In this document: positions 1-7,914 of the stretch, one piece after another
Layout: every line of letters starts with the position of its first letter
Position numbering within the stretch: the stretch's first letter is position 1
NCBI RefSeq assembly: GCF_003074135.1
Contig: NZ_PPDK01000001.1
Location: 2,170,001-2,234,000, forward strand
Direction of reading: 5' to 3'
DNA length: 64,000 nucleotides
DNA from: Euzebya tangerina
Lineage (GTDB): Bacteria; Actinomycetota; Nitriliruptoria; Euzebyales; Euzebyaceae
The notes under the pieces: model-generated
The model's input: only the letters and a program-made list of their open reading frames with translations
Databases searched by the model: none
Told to the model about the DNA's origin: nothing
Position numbers and translations under genes: made by a program

Positions 1-2063
1 TAGGGGCTGTCGATGATGTCCAGTGGCATGTCCACGCCCAGGGTCTGCCACGCCTCCAGGATCTCCCCGGAGCGACGACCGCCGACGTTGACCGAGAGGG
101 CCTGGATCGACGTGGACTCGAGCGACTGCGCGTAGGCGATCGCCCGCATCGCGGCCGTGTGGACGCGGTTGACCAGGACGACCACATGGTGCTGGACCGG
201 TTCGATGACCTGGTAGGGGCCGTCCCCCCCGGGTGGGGCCACCACGTTGGTGACCACCGTCCGTCCGTCCGCTACCAGCGCGGCTTTGGCCCGTTGGGCG
301 CCACGGTGGGCCCTGGCCAGATCGACCCAGGTGTCGGAGCGGGTCTCCGGGATCATCGAGACCACGAAGGCATCGGGTCGCTGGGCCGCCAACTCTCGCG
401 CCGCGTTGCGCATCGACAGGGCGGGTGAGGTGGTGATGCCCTGCGCCAACTCGGCGACGTCCAGGTCGGGTGCCAGCGTGCGCCAGCGCTCCCGGGTGTT
501 CGCCCGCCGGCTGCCGCTTGGGACGAGCACACCCTCAACCCTGTCCGAGCCGATGGCGATGGCGTAGGCGACGGCGGCTGCAGTGGCCGCGTCGACCCGA
601 TCCTCGATGATCGCGACGTTGATCTCTCTACGGGACTGCGGTGCCACGCCGAGTTCCTGCACGGCCTGCGCGAAGGCTCGGTAGTGCCGATTGATCGCCG
701 CCATGCCCCACACCAGCAACGGGCCGATCAGCAGCACGATCCACGCACCGACGAAGAACTTGGTCACCAGGACGATGACCAGCACCGCAGACGTGGCAGT
801 CGCACCGACCAGGTTGAGGGCCAGCGACGCCCGCCAGCCGGAGGACCGCTCGCGCAGCCAGTGCCGCACCATGCCGGCCTGGGAGAGCGAGAAGGCCGTG
901 AACACGCCGACGATGTAGAGCCCGACGAGGTCGGTGACCCGAGCGCCGGCCGCCGCCACGAGCACGGCCGCAGCCGCCGAGAGCGCCAGGATGCCGTTGG
1001 AGAACACCAGCCGATCACCGCGTCGGGCCAACTGCCGCGGTAGGTACTGGTCGGCCGCCAAGGCCGACGCCAGTCGGGGGAAGTCCGCGTAGGCCGTGTT
1101 GGCCGCCAGGAACAGGATCGCGGCGGTCGCGACCTGGACGGCGAAGAAGCCCGAGCTGTCGGCACCGAACACGGCGGCCGCGATCTGGGAGGTCACCGTG
1201 CGCTCGAGGCCGTCGACCGCGACGACCCCGTCGATGCGGGTTGCCAGGTAGGCGATGCCGCCCAACAGCGGAACCGCGATCGCTCCGATGACCCCCAGCG
1301 TCTTGGCCGCATTGGCCGCAGCCGGCGGGCGGAAGACGCCGACCCCGTTGGAGACCGCCTCGACGCCGGTCAGGGAGGTGGAGGCGGTCGCAAACGCCCG
1401 CAAGACGACCAAGGCCGTCAGCCCGGTGCCGACCTCTGCCACGGCGGGTTGGTCGAAGGGCACCGTCGCACACCCCTGCACGCACTGGACGAGCCCTCGG
1501 GCGATCATGGCCACCATCACGATGAGGAAGCCGTAGACCAGCACCGCGACCGGGACACTGACATCCCGCACGCCACGCAGGTTGATGACCGTGATGACCC
1601 CCACGAAGGTCAGGGCGATCACGAGCCGAGCCGAGGTGAGCTGCGGGAAGGCTGACACGACGGCGGCGGTCCCGGCCGCGACGGACACGGCGACGGTCAG
1701 GGTGTAGTCGATCAGCAGCGCGGCTGCTGCCGAGAGACCGGCCCCCTCACCTAGGTTGGTCCGGGCGACGCGGTACGCACCGCCGCCGTCCGGATAGGCG
1801 CGGATGGTCTGGCGGTAGCCCGCGATCACCACGACGATCAGCAGTCCGACAAGTGCGGCGATCGGCCAGACCGTTGACACCGCGGCCGTCCCGGCGACCG
1901 CCAGGACGATCATCGTCTCCTCGGTTGCGTAAGCCGCGGACGAGAGCGTGTCCGAGGCGAAGACCGGCAGGCCGAGCCACGGCGGCACGACCTGTTCGGT
2001 CAACTCCCCACTGGCACGGGGATCGCCGATCAACCGGCGCTTGAGTGAGCTGACAATTGCCAT
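1..2063 (-). CDS. KimA-like (YdaO-type) APC-superfamily potassium importer, 3' end cut by window
   Basis: Multi-pass inner-membrane transporter, 687 codons visible with no stop before the window edge. The N-terminus strongly resembles Bacillus KimA (YdaO): SDTLSSAAYATEE near residue 37, YRQTIRAYPDGGGAY near 83 and LIDYTLTVAVSVAAG near 117. As I recall the KimA structure, K+ contacts include Asp36, Tyr43, Asp117 and Thr121; Asp38, Tyr45, Asp119 and Thr123 occupy these places here. After roughly 12 hydrophobic segments a soluble C-terminal part follows (from about residue 460), as in KimA. It is divergent from two TrkA-type genes across only 42 bp. Mycobacterial Rv2690c sits the same way beside ceoB/ceoC. 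Earlier annotation of such proteins as amino-acid permeases is the alternative. Start is the ATG at 2063. Confidence 0.8.
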   Translation of the reverse strand, partial: MAIVSSLKRRLIGDPRASGELTEQVVPPWLGLPVFASDTLSSAAYATEETMIVLAVAGTAAVSTVWPIAALVGLLIVVVIAGYRQTIRAYPDGGGAYRVARTNLGEGAGLSAAAALLIDYTLTVAVSVAAGTAAVVSAFPQLTSARLVIALTFVGVITVINLRGVRDVSVPVAVLVYGFLIVMVAMIARGLVQCVQGCATVPFDQPAVAEVGTGLTALVVLRAFATASTSLTGVEAVSNGVGVFRPPAAANAAKTLGVIGAIAVPLLGGIAYLATRIDGVVAVDGLERTVTSQIAAAVFGADSSGFFAVQVATAAILFLAANTAYADFPRLASALAADQYLPRQLARRGDRLVFSNGILALSAAAAVLVAAAGARVTDLVGLYIVGVFTAFSLSQAGMVRHWLRERSSGWRASLALNLVGATATSAVLVIVLVTKFFVGAWIVLLIGPLLVWGMAAINRHYRAFAQAVQELGVAPQSRREINVAIIEDRVDAATAAAVAYAIAIGSDRVEGVLVPSGSRRANTRERWRTLAPDLDVAELAQGITTSPALSMRNAARELAAQRPDAFVVSMIPETRSDTWVDLARAHRGAQRAKAALVADGRTVVTNVVAPPGGDGPYQVIEPVQHHVVVLVNRVHTAAMRAIAYAQSLESTSIQALSVNVGGRRSGEILEAWQTLGVDMPLDIIDSP

Positions 2064-2105
2064 TGGAGAGCGCAAGGGTACGCAGGATGGGTCACACTGA
2101 GGCCA

Positions 2106-2786
2106 ATGCGCGTCATCATCGCTGGCTGCGGCCGAGTCGGTTCCGGCCTGGCGTCAGGTCTTGACCATCTGGGGCATCAGGTCGCGGTGATCGATCGGAA
2201 CGCGCGGTCGTTTCGCCGACTGGGGGCCGACTTCGGGGGCCGGACCATCACCGGGGTGGCGTTCGACCGGGAGACCCTCGCGCAGGCCGAGGTCGAGGAT
2301 GCCGACGCGTTCGTGGCGGTGACGAGCGGGGACAACTCGAACATCGTGTCCGCGCGAACGGCGCGGCGGGCCTTCGGGGTGCGGACCTGCGTGGCTCGGA
2401 TCTACGACTCGCGGCGGGCCGCCATCTACGAGCGGCACGGCATCACCACGATCGCCACCACCCGCTGGTCCATCGATGCCGTCCTGGGGCAGATCCTCAC
2501 CGACGCGGCCCGCATCGAGACGACCATCGGGCCGGGGGAGGGGGACGTCGTCGTCATCTCCCACGACCTGCCGGCGCACGGCGGACCCTGGGACGTGGCC
2601 CACTTCGAGCGGGACGGCAAGTGGTCCCTGACGGCCGTCAGCCGAACGGGGCAGACCACGATCCCCGTGCCACGACAGCTGGTCCAGGCAGGTGAGCGGG
2701 TCCACATCGCCGTACATCGCGACTTCCTGGACGACGTCGAGGCGGCCCTGACCACACTCGGGGCCGAGACGGCCGAGGGCACCTGA
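2106..2786 (+). CDS. ceoB: TrkA-type K+ uptake regulatory protein (first of pair)
   Basis: Cytosolic NAD-binding RCK subunit of 226 aa. It begins with a Rossmann motif, GCGRVGSGLA at residues 8-17, followed by the acidic end of beta-2 (VIDRN, about 30), giving the TrkA-N domain over residues 1-125. The C-terminal 80 residues fit a TrkA-C ligand-binding domain. Its stop codon overlaps the next gene's ATG by one base (TGATG), so the two are translationally coupled. The pair, divergent from a KimA-like transporter, matches the Rv2690c-ceoB-ceoC order of mycobacteria. These regulators normally gate a membrane partner according to nucleotide state; the nearest candidate partner is the divergent transporter, which is inference because KimA itself is not known to need an RCK subunit. 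Confidence 0.85.
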   Translation: MRVIIAGCGRVGSGLASGLDHLGHQVAVIDRNARSFRRLGADFGGRTITGVAFDRETLAQAEVEDADAFVAVTSGDNSNIVSARTARRAFGVRTCVARIYDSRRAAIYERHGITTIATTRWSIDAVLGQILTDAARIETTIGPGEGDVVVISHDLPAHGGPWDVAHFERDGKWSLTAVSRTGQTTIPVPRQLVQAGERVHIAVHRDFLDDVEAALTTLGAETAEGT

Positions 2787-3442
2787 TGCGCATCGTCATC
2801 GCCGGTGCGGGCGGGGTTGGTCGGTACCTGGCCAGTGAACTGGACGCCCGCGGGCACGACCTGACGCTGATCGAGCTCCGCCAGGACGCCCTGGCCAAGA
2901 TCGTCACTGGTGACATCACGGTCATCGACGGGGACGCCTGCTCTCCCGACACCCTCGAGGAAGCAGACCTCCGCGACGCCGATGTGATGGTCGCGCTGAC
3001 GGGCGACGACGAGGACAACCTGGTCATCAGCCTGTTGGCCAAGGAGGAGTTCGCCGTCCCCCGCGTCCTCGCCCGGGTCAACTACCCCTCCAACGAGTGG
3101 CTCTTCGACGAGTCGTGGGGCGTCGACCTGGCGGTCTCCCCACCGCACCTGCTGACCGCGTTGGTGGAGGAGGAGGTGCTCTCCGGGGACCTGATCTCCC
3201 TCCTCAAGCTGCAGCGGGGCGAGGTCGAGTTGCTGGAGGTCCGTCTGGACGACTCGAGCGTGGCCGTGGGAGAGCGGGTGGACGCGCTTGAGCTGGGGCC
3301 GGGCAGCGCGGTCGTGGCCATCGTCCGGGGCAGCCGCGTCCTTCCGGCGCGTGGCACGACGGCGCTTGCGGAGGGCGATGAGGTCCTGGCGCTCACCCCG
3401 GTCGGCCAACTCGAGTCCGTCCGGCAGGCGCTGATCGGCTAG
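2786..3442 (+). CDS. ceoC: TrkA-type K+ uptake regulatory protein (second of pair)
   Basis: Second RCK protein, 218 aa. GAGGVGRYLA at residues 7-16 is the dinucleotide-binding loop and LIELR (about 28-32) ends beta-2 with an acidic residue; the central text VALTGDDEDNLVISLLAKEEF is typical of TrkA-N. The C-terminal part (about 140-216; GERVDALELGPGSAVVAIVR) is a TrkA-C domain. It starts on the last base of the preceding stop codon and so is expressed with its partner. Two separate single-RCK genes replace the double-RCK TrkA of enterobacteria, as in mycobacteria. The gene ends 13 bp before the convergent OB-fold gene with no room for a strong terminator. Confidence 0.85.
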   Translation: MRIVIAGAGGVGRYLASELDARGHDLTLIELRQDALAKIVTGDITVIDGDACSPDTLEEADLRDADVMVALTGDDEDNLVISLLAKEEFAVPRVLARVNYPSNEWLFDESWGVDLAVSPPHLLTALVEEEVLSGDLISLLKLQRGEVELLEVRLDDSSVAVGERVDALELGPGSAVVAIVRGSRVLPARGTTALAEGDEVLALTPVGQLESVRQALIG

Positions 3443-3455
3443 ACGCCGACGGGGG

Positions 3456-3818
3456 TCAGCCCTTCAGCTCCGAGCAAGCGTACGGATCCCGGACCAGACA
3501 CCAGGTGGGGTTGCGCATCACGGGGACATCGCCGTCGGTGCAGACCGTCCCCTGCAGCCGCAGGCCTCGGCCCAACTCGAGACCTCCCATCACCTCGACC
3601 TCGGTCCAGACGGCCCGCAGCTTGCCGGTGCCATCTGTGATCGTCGCCTCCATCGATTGGCCAGGTACCAGCCGCAGACGTTGGATGACGCCGAGTGTCG
3701 TCGCGTGCTCACGAGCGGTCAACTCGTTGATGTGGGTGCAGCCGTCGAACAGGTTCCACCATGCCTGGAGTGGTCCGCTCCCGGCTGATTCGGCTCTGGA
3801 CTCCACGGTCTGTGACAT
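3456..3818 (-). CDS. OB-fold nucleic-acid-binding protein (Rv2694c-like)
   Basis: Small cytosolic protein of 120 aa. The core (about residues 40-110) reads as a five-stranded OB barrel: TTLGVIQRLRLVPG, SMEATITDGTGKLRAVW, GRGLRLQGTV, VMRNPTWCLV. A conserved-looking WWNLFDGCTHINEL precedes it. Length and position match the mycobacterial hypothetical Rv2694c, found next to ceoB/ceoC on the opposite strand, so this is conserved neighbourhood rather than chance. Function is unknown; OB folds usually bind single-stranded nucleic acid. Start is the ATG at 3818; there is no good Shine-Dalgarno sequence. Confidence 0.7.
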   Translation of the reverse strand: MSQTVESRAESAGSGPLQAWWNLFDGCTHINELTAREHATTLGVIQRLRLVPGQSMEATITDGTGKLRAVWTEVEVMGGLELGRGLRLQGTVCTDGDVPVMRNPTWCLVRDPYACSELKG

Positions 3819-3964
3819 TTGGCTACTCGTTCGGTGACATTGATTCGGGGGAGTAAGACTTGCGCGACTCTGCGATACCTACGATCCTACCAAGGAGCGA
3901 CAACCTGGAGGTGATCGGCATTCGTCTGCAGACTCCCGCGAGCTGCTTGCCATCACGTCCGTCC

Positions 3965-3999
3965 AGACCCCGCTCGGCGACCGGCCGATGGCGGGGTCT
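3965..3999 (+). promoter_or_regulatory. Stem-loop in the hpf 5' leader
   Basis: A 9-bp perfect inverted repeat (AGACCCCGC at 3965-3973, GCGGGGTCT at 3991-3999) encloses a nested TCGGC/GCCGA pair, making a long stable hairpin that ends about 56 bases before the hpf start codon. It could terminate read-through from upstream, although no U-run follows, or act as a leader structure controlling hpf. Confidence 0.5.
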
Positions 4000-4055
4000 T
4001 GTCGTTGTTGGCACAGCAACCGCGGCCCACGCCAGCCGCACGAACAGGAGCACTC

Positions 4056-4634
4056 GTGGACATCATTCTCCGAGCCAGGAACTGCGACGTCTCTAGTCGA
4101 GTCAAGGACGAAGCGCGTCGCAAGGTTGAGCACGCGACCCGCATCTTCGACCGGATCATCGATCTCGAGGTCAGTTTCTCGGAGGAACACAATCCACGCA
4201 TACCCGACCCGGCCTCCGTCGAGATCACCGCCAGGTCCAAGGGGCACACCGTCCGCGCCGTGGGTGCGGGGGCCGACCATCACGAGGCCACCGACAAGGC
4301 CATAGACCGCCTGGAGCGTCAACTTCGCCGCTACAAGACCCGACTGGTCGACCGTGGACGCCGCAACCGTGTGGACCACACACCCGTCGACACCACACCA
4401 CCGGACATCGAGGCCGTGATGGTCGAGCCGGAGCCCGAGCCGGTCATCGTCCGCCGCAAGCAACACGAGCTGACGCCCATGTCCCCCGAGGAGGCGGTCC
4501 TGCAACTCGAGTTGCTGGGCCATGACTTCTACCTCTTCACCAACGCCGAGACCGGTGACCCGAACGTCGTCTATCATCGCGACGGCGGCGATGTCGGCCT
4601 GATCGAAGGTACGGCTACCGTCATGGCCAGTTGA
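4056..4634 (+). CDS. hpf: Ribosome hibernation promoting factor, long form
   Basis: 192-aa cytosolic protein that binds the 30S subunit and, in the long form, drives 100S dimer formation when growth slows. Residues 1-105 are the S30AE/RaiA domain (DIILRARNCDVSSRVKDEARRKVEHATRIF...). A charged linker rich in E and P follows, then a C-terminal dimerisation domain (about 135-190) with the usual MSPEEAVLQLELLGHDFYLF and VVYHRDGGDVGLIEG text. The GTG at 4056 was chosen because AGGAG lies five bases upstream and the encoded DIILRARN matches the family N-terminus; an upstream ATG at 3999 would add a non-homologous extension. hpf near secA is common in actinobacteria. Confidence 0.9.
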   Translation: MDIILRARNCDVSSRVKDEARRKVEHATRIFDRIIDLEVSFSEEHNPRIPDPASVEITARSKGHTVRAVGAGADHHEATDKAIDRLERQLRRYKTRLVDRGRRNRVDHTPVDTTPPDIEAVMVEPEPEPVIVRRKQHELTPMSPEEAVLQLELLGHDFYLFTNAETGDPNVVYHRDGGDVGLIEGTATVMAS

Positions 4635-4658
4635 AGGGGCACGGCGGAAACGGTGCTG

Positions 4659-4698
4659 ACCTGCGGATGTTCGGCCGGTTAGGCTTGTCACCGCAGGT
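4659..4698 (+). terminator. Stem-loop between hpf and the response regulator
   Basis: 8-bp perfect inverted repeat (ACCTGCGG at 4659-4666, CCGCAGGT at 4691-4698) with a 24-nt loop, lying between the hpf stop and the next start. No U-tract follows. Either an intrinsic-like terminator or a processing structure. Confidence 0.4.
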
Positions 4699-4724
4699 GT
4701 CGTCTTGAAACGGAAAGCGAAACA

Positions 4725-5435
4725 GTGAGCGACGAAGCGCAGAGCGGGTCAGCCTCGGGCGAGGAGGAGGAGAGCGACTCGATCAAGGTCATCGTTGCCG
4801 ACGACCACGCCCTGTTCCGTCGGGGCCTGTTCATGGTGCTCGAGTCCGAGACGGACATCGACGTCGTGGCCGAGGCCAACGACGGTGAGGAGGTCGTCCA
4901 GCTCACCGAGTCGCACATCCCCGACCTCGTCCTCATGGATGTCCGCATGCCCGGCACCACCGGCATCGAGGCCACCAAGGCGATCAAGGACAAGGTTCCC
5001 TCCACCAAGATCCTCATGCTGACCATCTCCGACGAGGAGGAGGACCTCTACGACGCCATCAAGGCGGGCGCGTCGGGGTATCTGCTGAAGGAGATCTCCA
5101 TCGACGAGGTGGCCGACGCCATCCGCAGCGTGCACGCGGGGCAGTCGCTGATCTCGCCGTCGATGGCGTCGAAGCTGCTCAACGAGTTCGCCCTCATGGC
5201 GAAGAAGGACGAGCAGAAGCAGCAGATGCCGGCGCCGCGGCTGACCGATCGGGAGATGGAGGTGCTCACGTTGGTCGCCAAGGGGATGAACAACCGTGAC
5301 ATCGCCAAGGAGTTGTTCATCTCCGAGAACACCGTGAAGAACCACGTCCGCAACATCCTTGAGAAGTTGCACCTGCACAGCCGCATGGAAGCCGTGGTGT
5401 ACGCCGTGCGCGAGAAGCTGCTCGAGATCAAGTAG
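4725..5435 (+). CDS. NarL/FixJ-family two-component response regulator
   Basis: DNA-binding transcription regulator of 236 aa. Residues 20-140 form a receiver domain with the acidic pair D26-D27, phospho-acceptor D72 (LVLMDVRMPG), T100 and the GYLLK lysine near 122. Residues 165-230 form a LuxR-type helix-turn-helix: LTDREMEVLTLVAKGMNNRDIAKELFISENTVKNHV. The first 19 residues are an acidic S/E-rich tail. No sensor kinase is adjacent, so it is an orphan here. The start is the GTG at 4725, where the reading frame leaves the upstream stem-loop; the ribosome site is weak. The next gene follows after only 12 bases, suggesting co-transcription. Confidence 0.9.
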   Translation: MSDEAQSGSASGEEEESDSIKVIVADDHALFRRGLFMVLESETDIDVVAEANDGEEVVQLTESHIPDLVLMDVRMPGTTGIEATKAIKDKVPSTKILMLTISDEEEDLYDAIKAGASGYLLKEISIDEVADAIRSVHAGQSLISPSMASKLLNEFALMAKKDEQKQQMPAPRLTDREMEVLTLVAKGMNNRDIAKELFISENTVKNHVRNILEKLHLHSRMEAVVYAVREKLLEIK

Positions 5436-5447
5436 AGGGGTAAGCCC

Positions 5448-5984
5448 GTGTCAGACAATCCGCAGAACCCAGGCCAGGGCGGACAGAACCCGCCTCCGGG
5501 CCCGCCACCAGGCGACTGGTCGCAGGCCCCCGGGCAGCCGCCGTCCCAGCAGTGGGGCGGTCAGGACCAGTGGGGCAACCAGGGTGGCGGCTACCAGCCG
5601 CAACCCCAGTACGGCCAGCAGCAGCCCCAGGGTGGCAACGGGATGGCCATCGCGGCACTCGTGCTGGGCATCCTCGGCTTCATCGGCGGCTTCTTCGTCG
5701 TCGGTGCGCTGCTCGGCGTCGTCGCGATCATCCTCGGGTTCATCGCCCGCGGGAAGGTCAAGCGCGGGGAGGCCACCGGTGGCGGCATGGCGCTGGCCGG
5801 GATCATCCTGGGCATCCTCGGCGTCCTGATCGCCGTGGCGTTCGTCGCCCTCGGCGCGGCGCTGTTCAACGCCGCTGAGGACAACTTCGACAGCTTCGCG
5901 GACTGCGTCGAGCAGGCGGGCAACGACCAGGCAGCTCTGGACGCGTGCGGCCAGGACTTCACCGAGGACCTCTTCGGCGAGTAG
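5448..5984 (+). CDS. DUF4190-type membrane protein with G/P/Q-rich N-terminus
   Basis: 178 aa. The first 64 residues are low-complexity Gly/Pro/Gln (repeats such as QPQYGQQQPQGG), likely cytosolic and disordered. Two long hydrophobic segments follow (about 66-95, AIAALVLGILGFIGGF, and about 110-140, GMALAGIILGILGVLIAV) separated by a basic turn (ARGKVKRGEA); this is the DUF4190 hairpin. The C-terminal 35 residues are acidic with two cysteines. GTG start at 5448 is preceded by AGAGGGG. The function of the family is unknown; many actinobacterial members pair this hairpin with an extracytoplasmic domain, but here almost none is present. Confidence 0.75.
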   Translation: MSDNPQNPGQGGQNPPPGPPPGDWSQAPGQPPSQQWGGQDQWGNQGGGYQPQPQYGQQQPQGGNGMAIAALVLGILGFIGGFFVVGALLGVVAIILGFIARGKVKRGEATGGGMALAGIILGILGVLIAVAFVALGAALFNAAEDNFDSFADCVEQAGNDQAALDACGQDFTEDLFGE

Positions 5985-5990
5985 GCCGGG

Positions 5991-6009
5991 GGCCCGCGCC
6001 TCGCGGGCC
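5991..6009 (+). terminator. GC-rich hairpin after the DUF4190 gene
   Basis: GGCCCGCG (5991-5998) and CGCGGGCC (6002-6009) form an 8-bp stem with a 3-nt loop directly after the stop codon. No U-run, as is common for actinobacterial terminators. Confidence 0.45.
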
Positions 6010-6031
6010 GAATGCCGGATGAGGTGATCTG

Positions 6032-6823
6032 ATGCCCACGACCGATCATCTTCGGTTGGAGAGTGCTACTTCGCGAGTGGAGATCGACCTCGGCGACGGG
6101 GGCCGCATCCGTACCTGGCACATCGGTGACACCCAGGTCCTGGCCACCACCGGCGCGGCGTACGCCCGCGGCCTGTTCGTCATGGCTCCCTGGGTCGGGC
6201 GCACCCGTGAGGCGCGGTTCGACGTCGATGGCCGCACGGTGGAGCTCCCGGCAACGCTCGCGCCCCACGCTCTTCACGGCACCGTGTGGTCAACTAGGTG
6301 GGAGTCCGACGGTGATGGCTGGATCCGCGCCGACCTGACCGACGAGTGGCCCTTCGCCGGGTTCGTGCGACAGCAGATAGTGCTGAGCGACACCGGTCTG
6401 GACCTGCGGCTCGAACTGCACGCCACCGACGAACCGATGCCCGGCGACCTCGGCTGGCACCCCTGCTTCCGGCGTCGCATCGAGGGGGGCGAGCCAGCCG
6501 AGCTGTCGTTCGCCGCGACGACGATGTACGTGCGCGAGGCGGACGGCGTCACAGGGCGTCGCACCACCGAGCCAACGCCCGGTCCCTGGGATGACTGCTT
6601 CACCGACCTCACCGACCCGGCGACGGTCACTTGGCCGGGTCGGCTGGCCATCGACGTGACCTCGACGCTGTCCCACCTCGTCGTGTTCGACGAGTGGCCC
6701 ACCATGGTTGCCATCGAGCCACAGTCCGGTCCGCCGGACTCCCTCAACAGCGGCCCCCACGTGATCCACCCGGGCCAGCCCCTGGTCGCCGAGTCGACCT
6801 GGCGGTGGCGGGTGCCGGAGTAG
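6032..6823 (+). CDS. Aldose 1-epimerase family protein
   Basis: 263-aa cytosolic galactose-mutarotase-like beta-sandwich protein, predicted to interconvert anomers of aldoses. GWHPCF near residue 148 supplies the catalytic histidine; AIEPQSGPPDSLN near 232 supplies the catalytic glutamate; the N-terminal VMAPWVGRTREARF corresponds to the substrate-binding arginine region. It is shorter than GalM (about 340 aa) and fits the YeaD/YphB-like subgroup. It is preceded by the GAGGTGA-type ribosome site at about 6020. It ends 5 bp before the convergent LLM gene. The substrate cannot be assigned. Confidence 0.8.
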   Translation: MPTTDHLRLESATSRVEIDLGDGGRIRTWHIGDTQVLATTGAAYARGLFVMAPWVGRTREARFDVDGRTVELPATLAPHALHGTVWSTRWESDGDGWIRADLTDEWPFAGFVRQQIVLSDTGLDLRLELHATDEPMPGDLGWHPCFRRRIEGGEPAELSFAATTMYVREADGVTGRRTTEPTPGPWDDCFTDLTDPATVTWPGRLAIDVTSTLSHLVVFDEWPTMVAIEPQSGPPDSLNSGPHVIHPGQPLVAESTWRWRVPE

Positions 6824-6827
6824 CGGC

Positions 6828-7814
6828 CTACGGCTGGGCAGCCATGAGGGTGTCGAGTTGATCCAGCTGTCGGCGCGCGACCTCGACGTCCGGTGCCGGG
6901 AACAGCCCCACGTGGTCGACCCCGGCATCCGCCAGGGCACCGAGATGGCCCATGACATCATCGAGCGTCCCGATCGGGCCGATCTCGGTCCACCACTCGT
7001 GGGGCATGTCGACCAGTGCAGCGTCACCGCCGTCGGCGAACCGGGCCTGGAGCTCCTCTGCGAACGGCAGGGCCGCGACACCGGCGTTCGGGTCGGCCAG
7101 CTGCCCAGCCACCCATGGCGCCATCAGCTGGTGCGCCTGCGTGGCGTCGTCGGTCAGGCACAGCGGCGAGTACACCGCGGTGATGAAGTCGTCATCGGCC
7201 CGGTCCCCGACCCTGGTGTGCTGATGGGCCCAGCGGACGTAGGACGGCGCCGCCGGCTCGGCCAGGAGCACCCCGTCGGCAACCCTTCCCGCCAGGGCGA
7301 GCGATTTGGGTCCCCGGACGCCGGAGATGACCGGGACCGGTTGGGAGGGGGGTGCCTCCAGCTTGACGGCGTCCAGCGAGACGACGGACCCCTGCGTGGT
7401 GACCTCCTCGCCAGCCAACAATCGCTTCACGGCGACCGTCACCTCCTCCAGCGTGGTGAGCGGCGATTCGGGACGAACACCCATCTGGCCCATCCAGCTC
7501 TGCACGCCGTGGCCGATGCCGGCGATGATCCGGCCGGGGGCGAGCTCGGCCAGCGTCGCGATCTCCATCGCCGCGATGGCGGGGTTGCGGGCAACGGCCG
7601 GCAGGATTCCGAGTCCGACGTTCAGCCTGGTCGTGGTGGCCAGCGCCGCGGCGGCCAACGGCTGAGCGGCGGTGTGGAAGCAGTCCTCGATCAGCCACAG
7701 CCGGGCATCGTCGTGCCGGTCCAGCCGGCTGGCGACCTCGAGGACGAAGGACGCCGGAAACGTGCGGTCGAAGGCCAGGCCGAGGTGCAGCGACATGGGC
7801 GGACGGTAGTCCAT
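6828..7814 (-). CDS. LLM-class (luciferase-like) flavin/F420-dependent oxidoreductase
   Basis: 328-aa TIM-barrel enzyme. LGLAFDRTFPASFVLEVASRLD starts the barrel; RLNVGLGILPAVARNPAIAAMEIATLAELAPGRIIAGIGHG (about 75-115) is the family signature, and PVPVISGVRGPKSLALAGRVADGVLL is the C-terminal flavin-binding half. Such proteins use F420 or FMN; actinobacterial members of this size are mostly F420-dependent, but cofactor and substrate are not visible. ATG 7814 is chosen because TGAGGGG lies six bases upstream; a GTG six bases earlier is possible. It is divergent from secA. Confidence 0.8.
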   Translation of the reverse strand: MDYRPPMSLHLGLAFDRTFPASFVLEVASRLDRHDDARLWLIEDCFHTAAQPLAAAALATTTRLNVGLGILPAVARNPAIAAMEIATLAELAPGRIIAGIGHGVQSWMGQMGVRPESPLTTLEEVTVAVKRLLAGEEVTTQGSVVSLDAVKLEAPPSQPVPVISGVRGPKSLALAGRVADGVLLAEPAAPSYVRWAHQHTRVGDRADDDFITAVYSPLCLTDDATQAHQLMAPWVAGQLADPNAGVAALPFAEELQARFADGGDAALVDMPHEWWTEIGPIGTLDDVMGHLGALADAGVDHVGLFPAPDVEVARRQLDQLDTLMAAQP

Positions 7815-7914
7815 CCACACCCCTCAGCCCAGAGGGTCACCAGGCCGATACGATTGGTGGTCCCCCAGACGCCGGAATCGGGGCGTCGTCAATCCCTCGT
7901 AGGTGAGTAGGTCA

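Noticed and set aside
2064-2105. c-di-AMP (ydaO-type) riboswitch before the KimA-like gene
   Set aside because: The 42-bp divergent gap is far too short to contain one.
2426-3409. 327-codon minus-strand frame under the TrkA genes
   Set aside because: It spans both coupled TrkA genes in antisense and has no recognisable domain.
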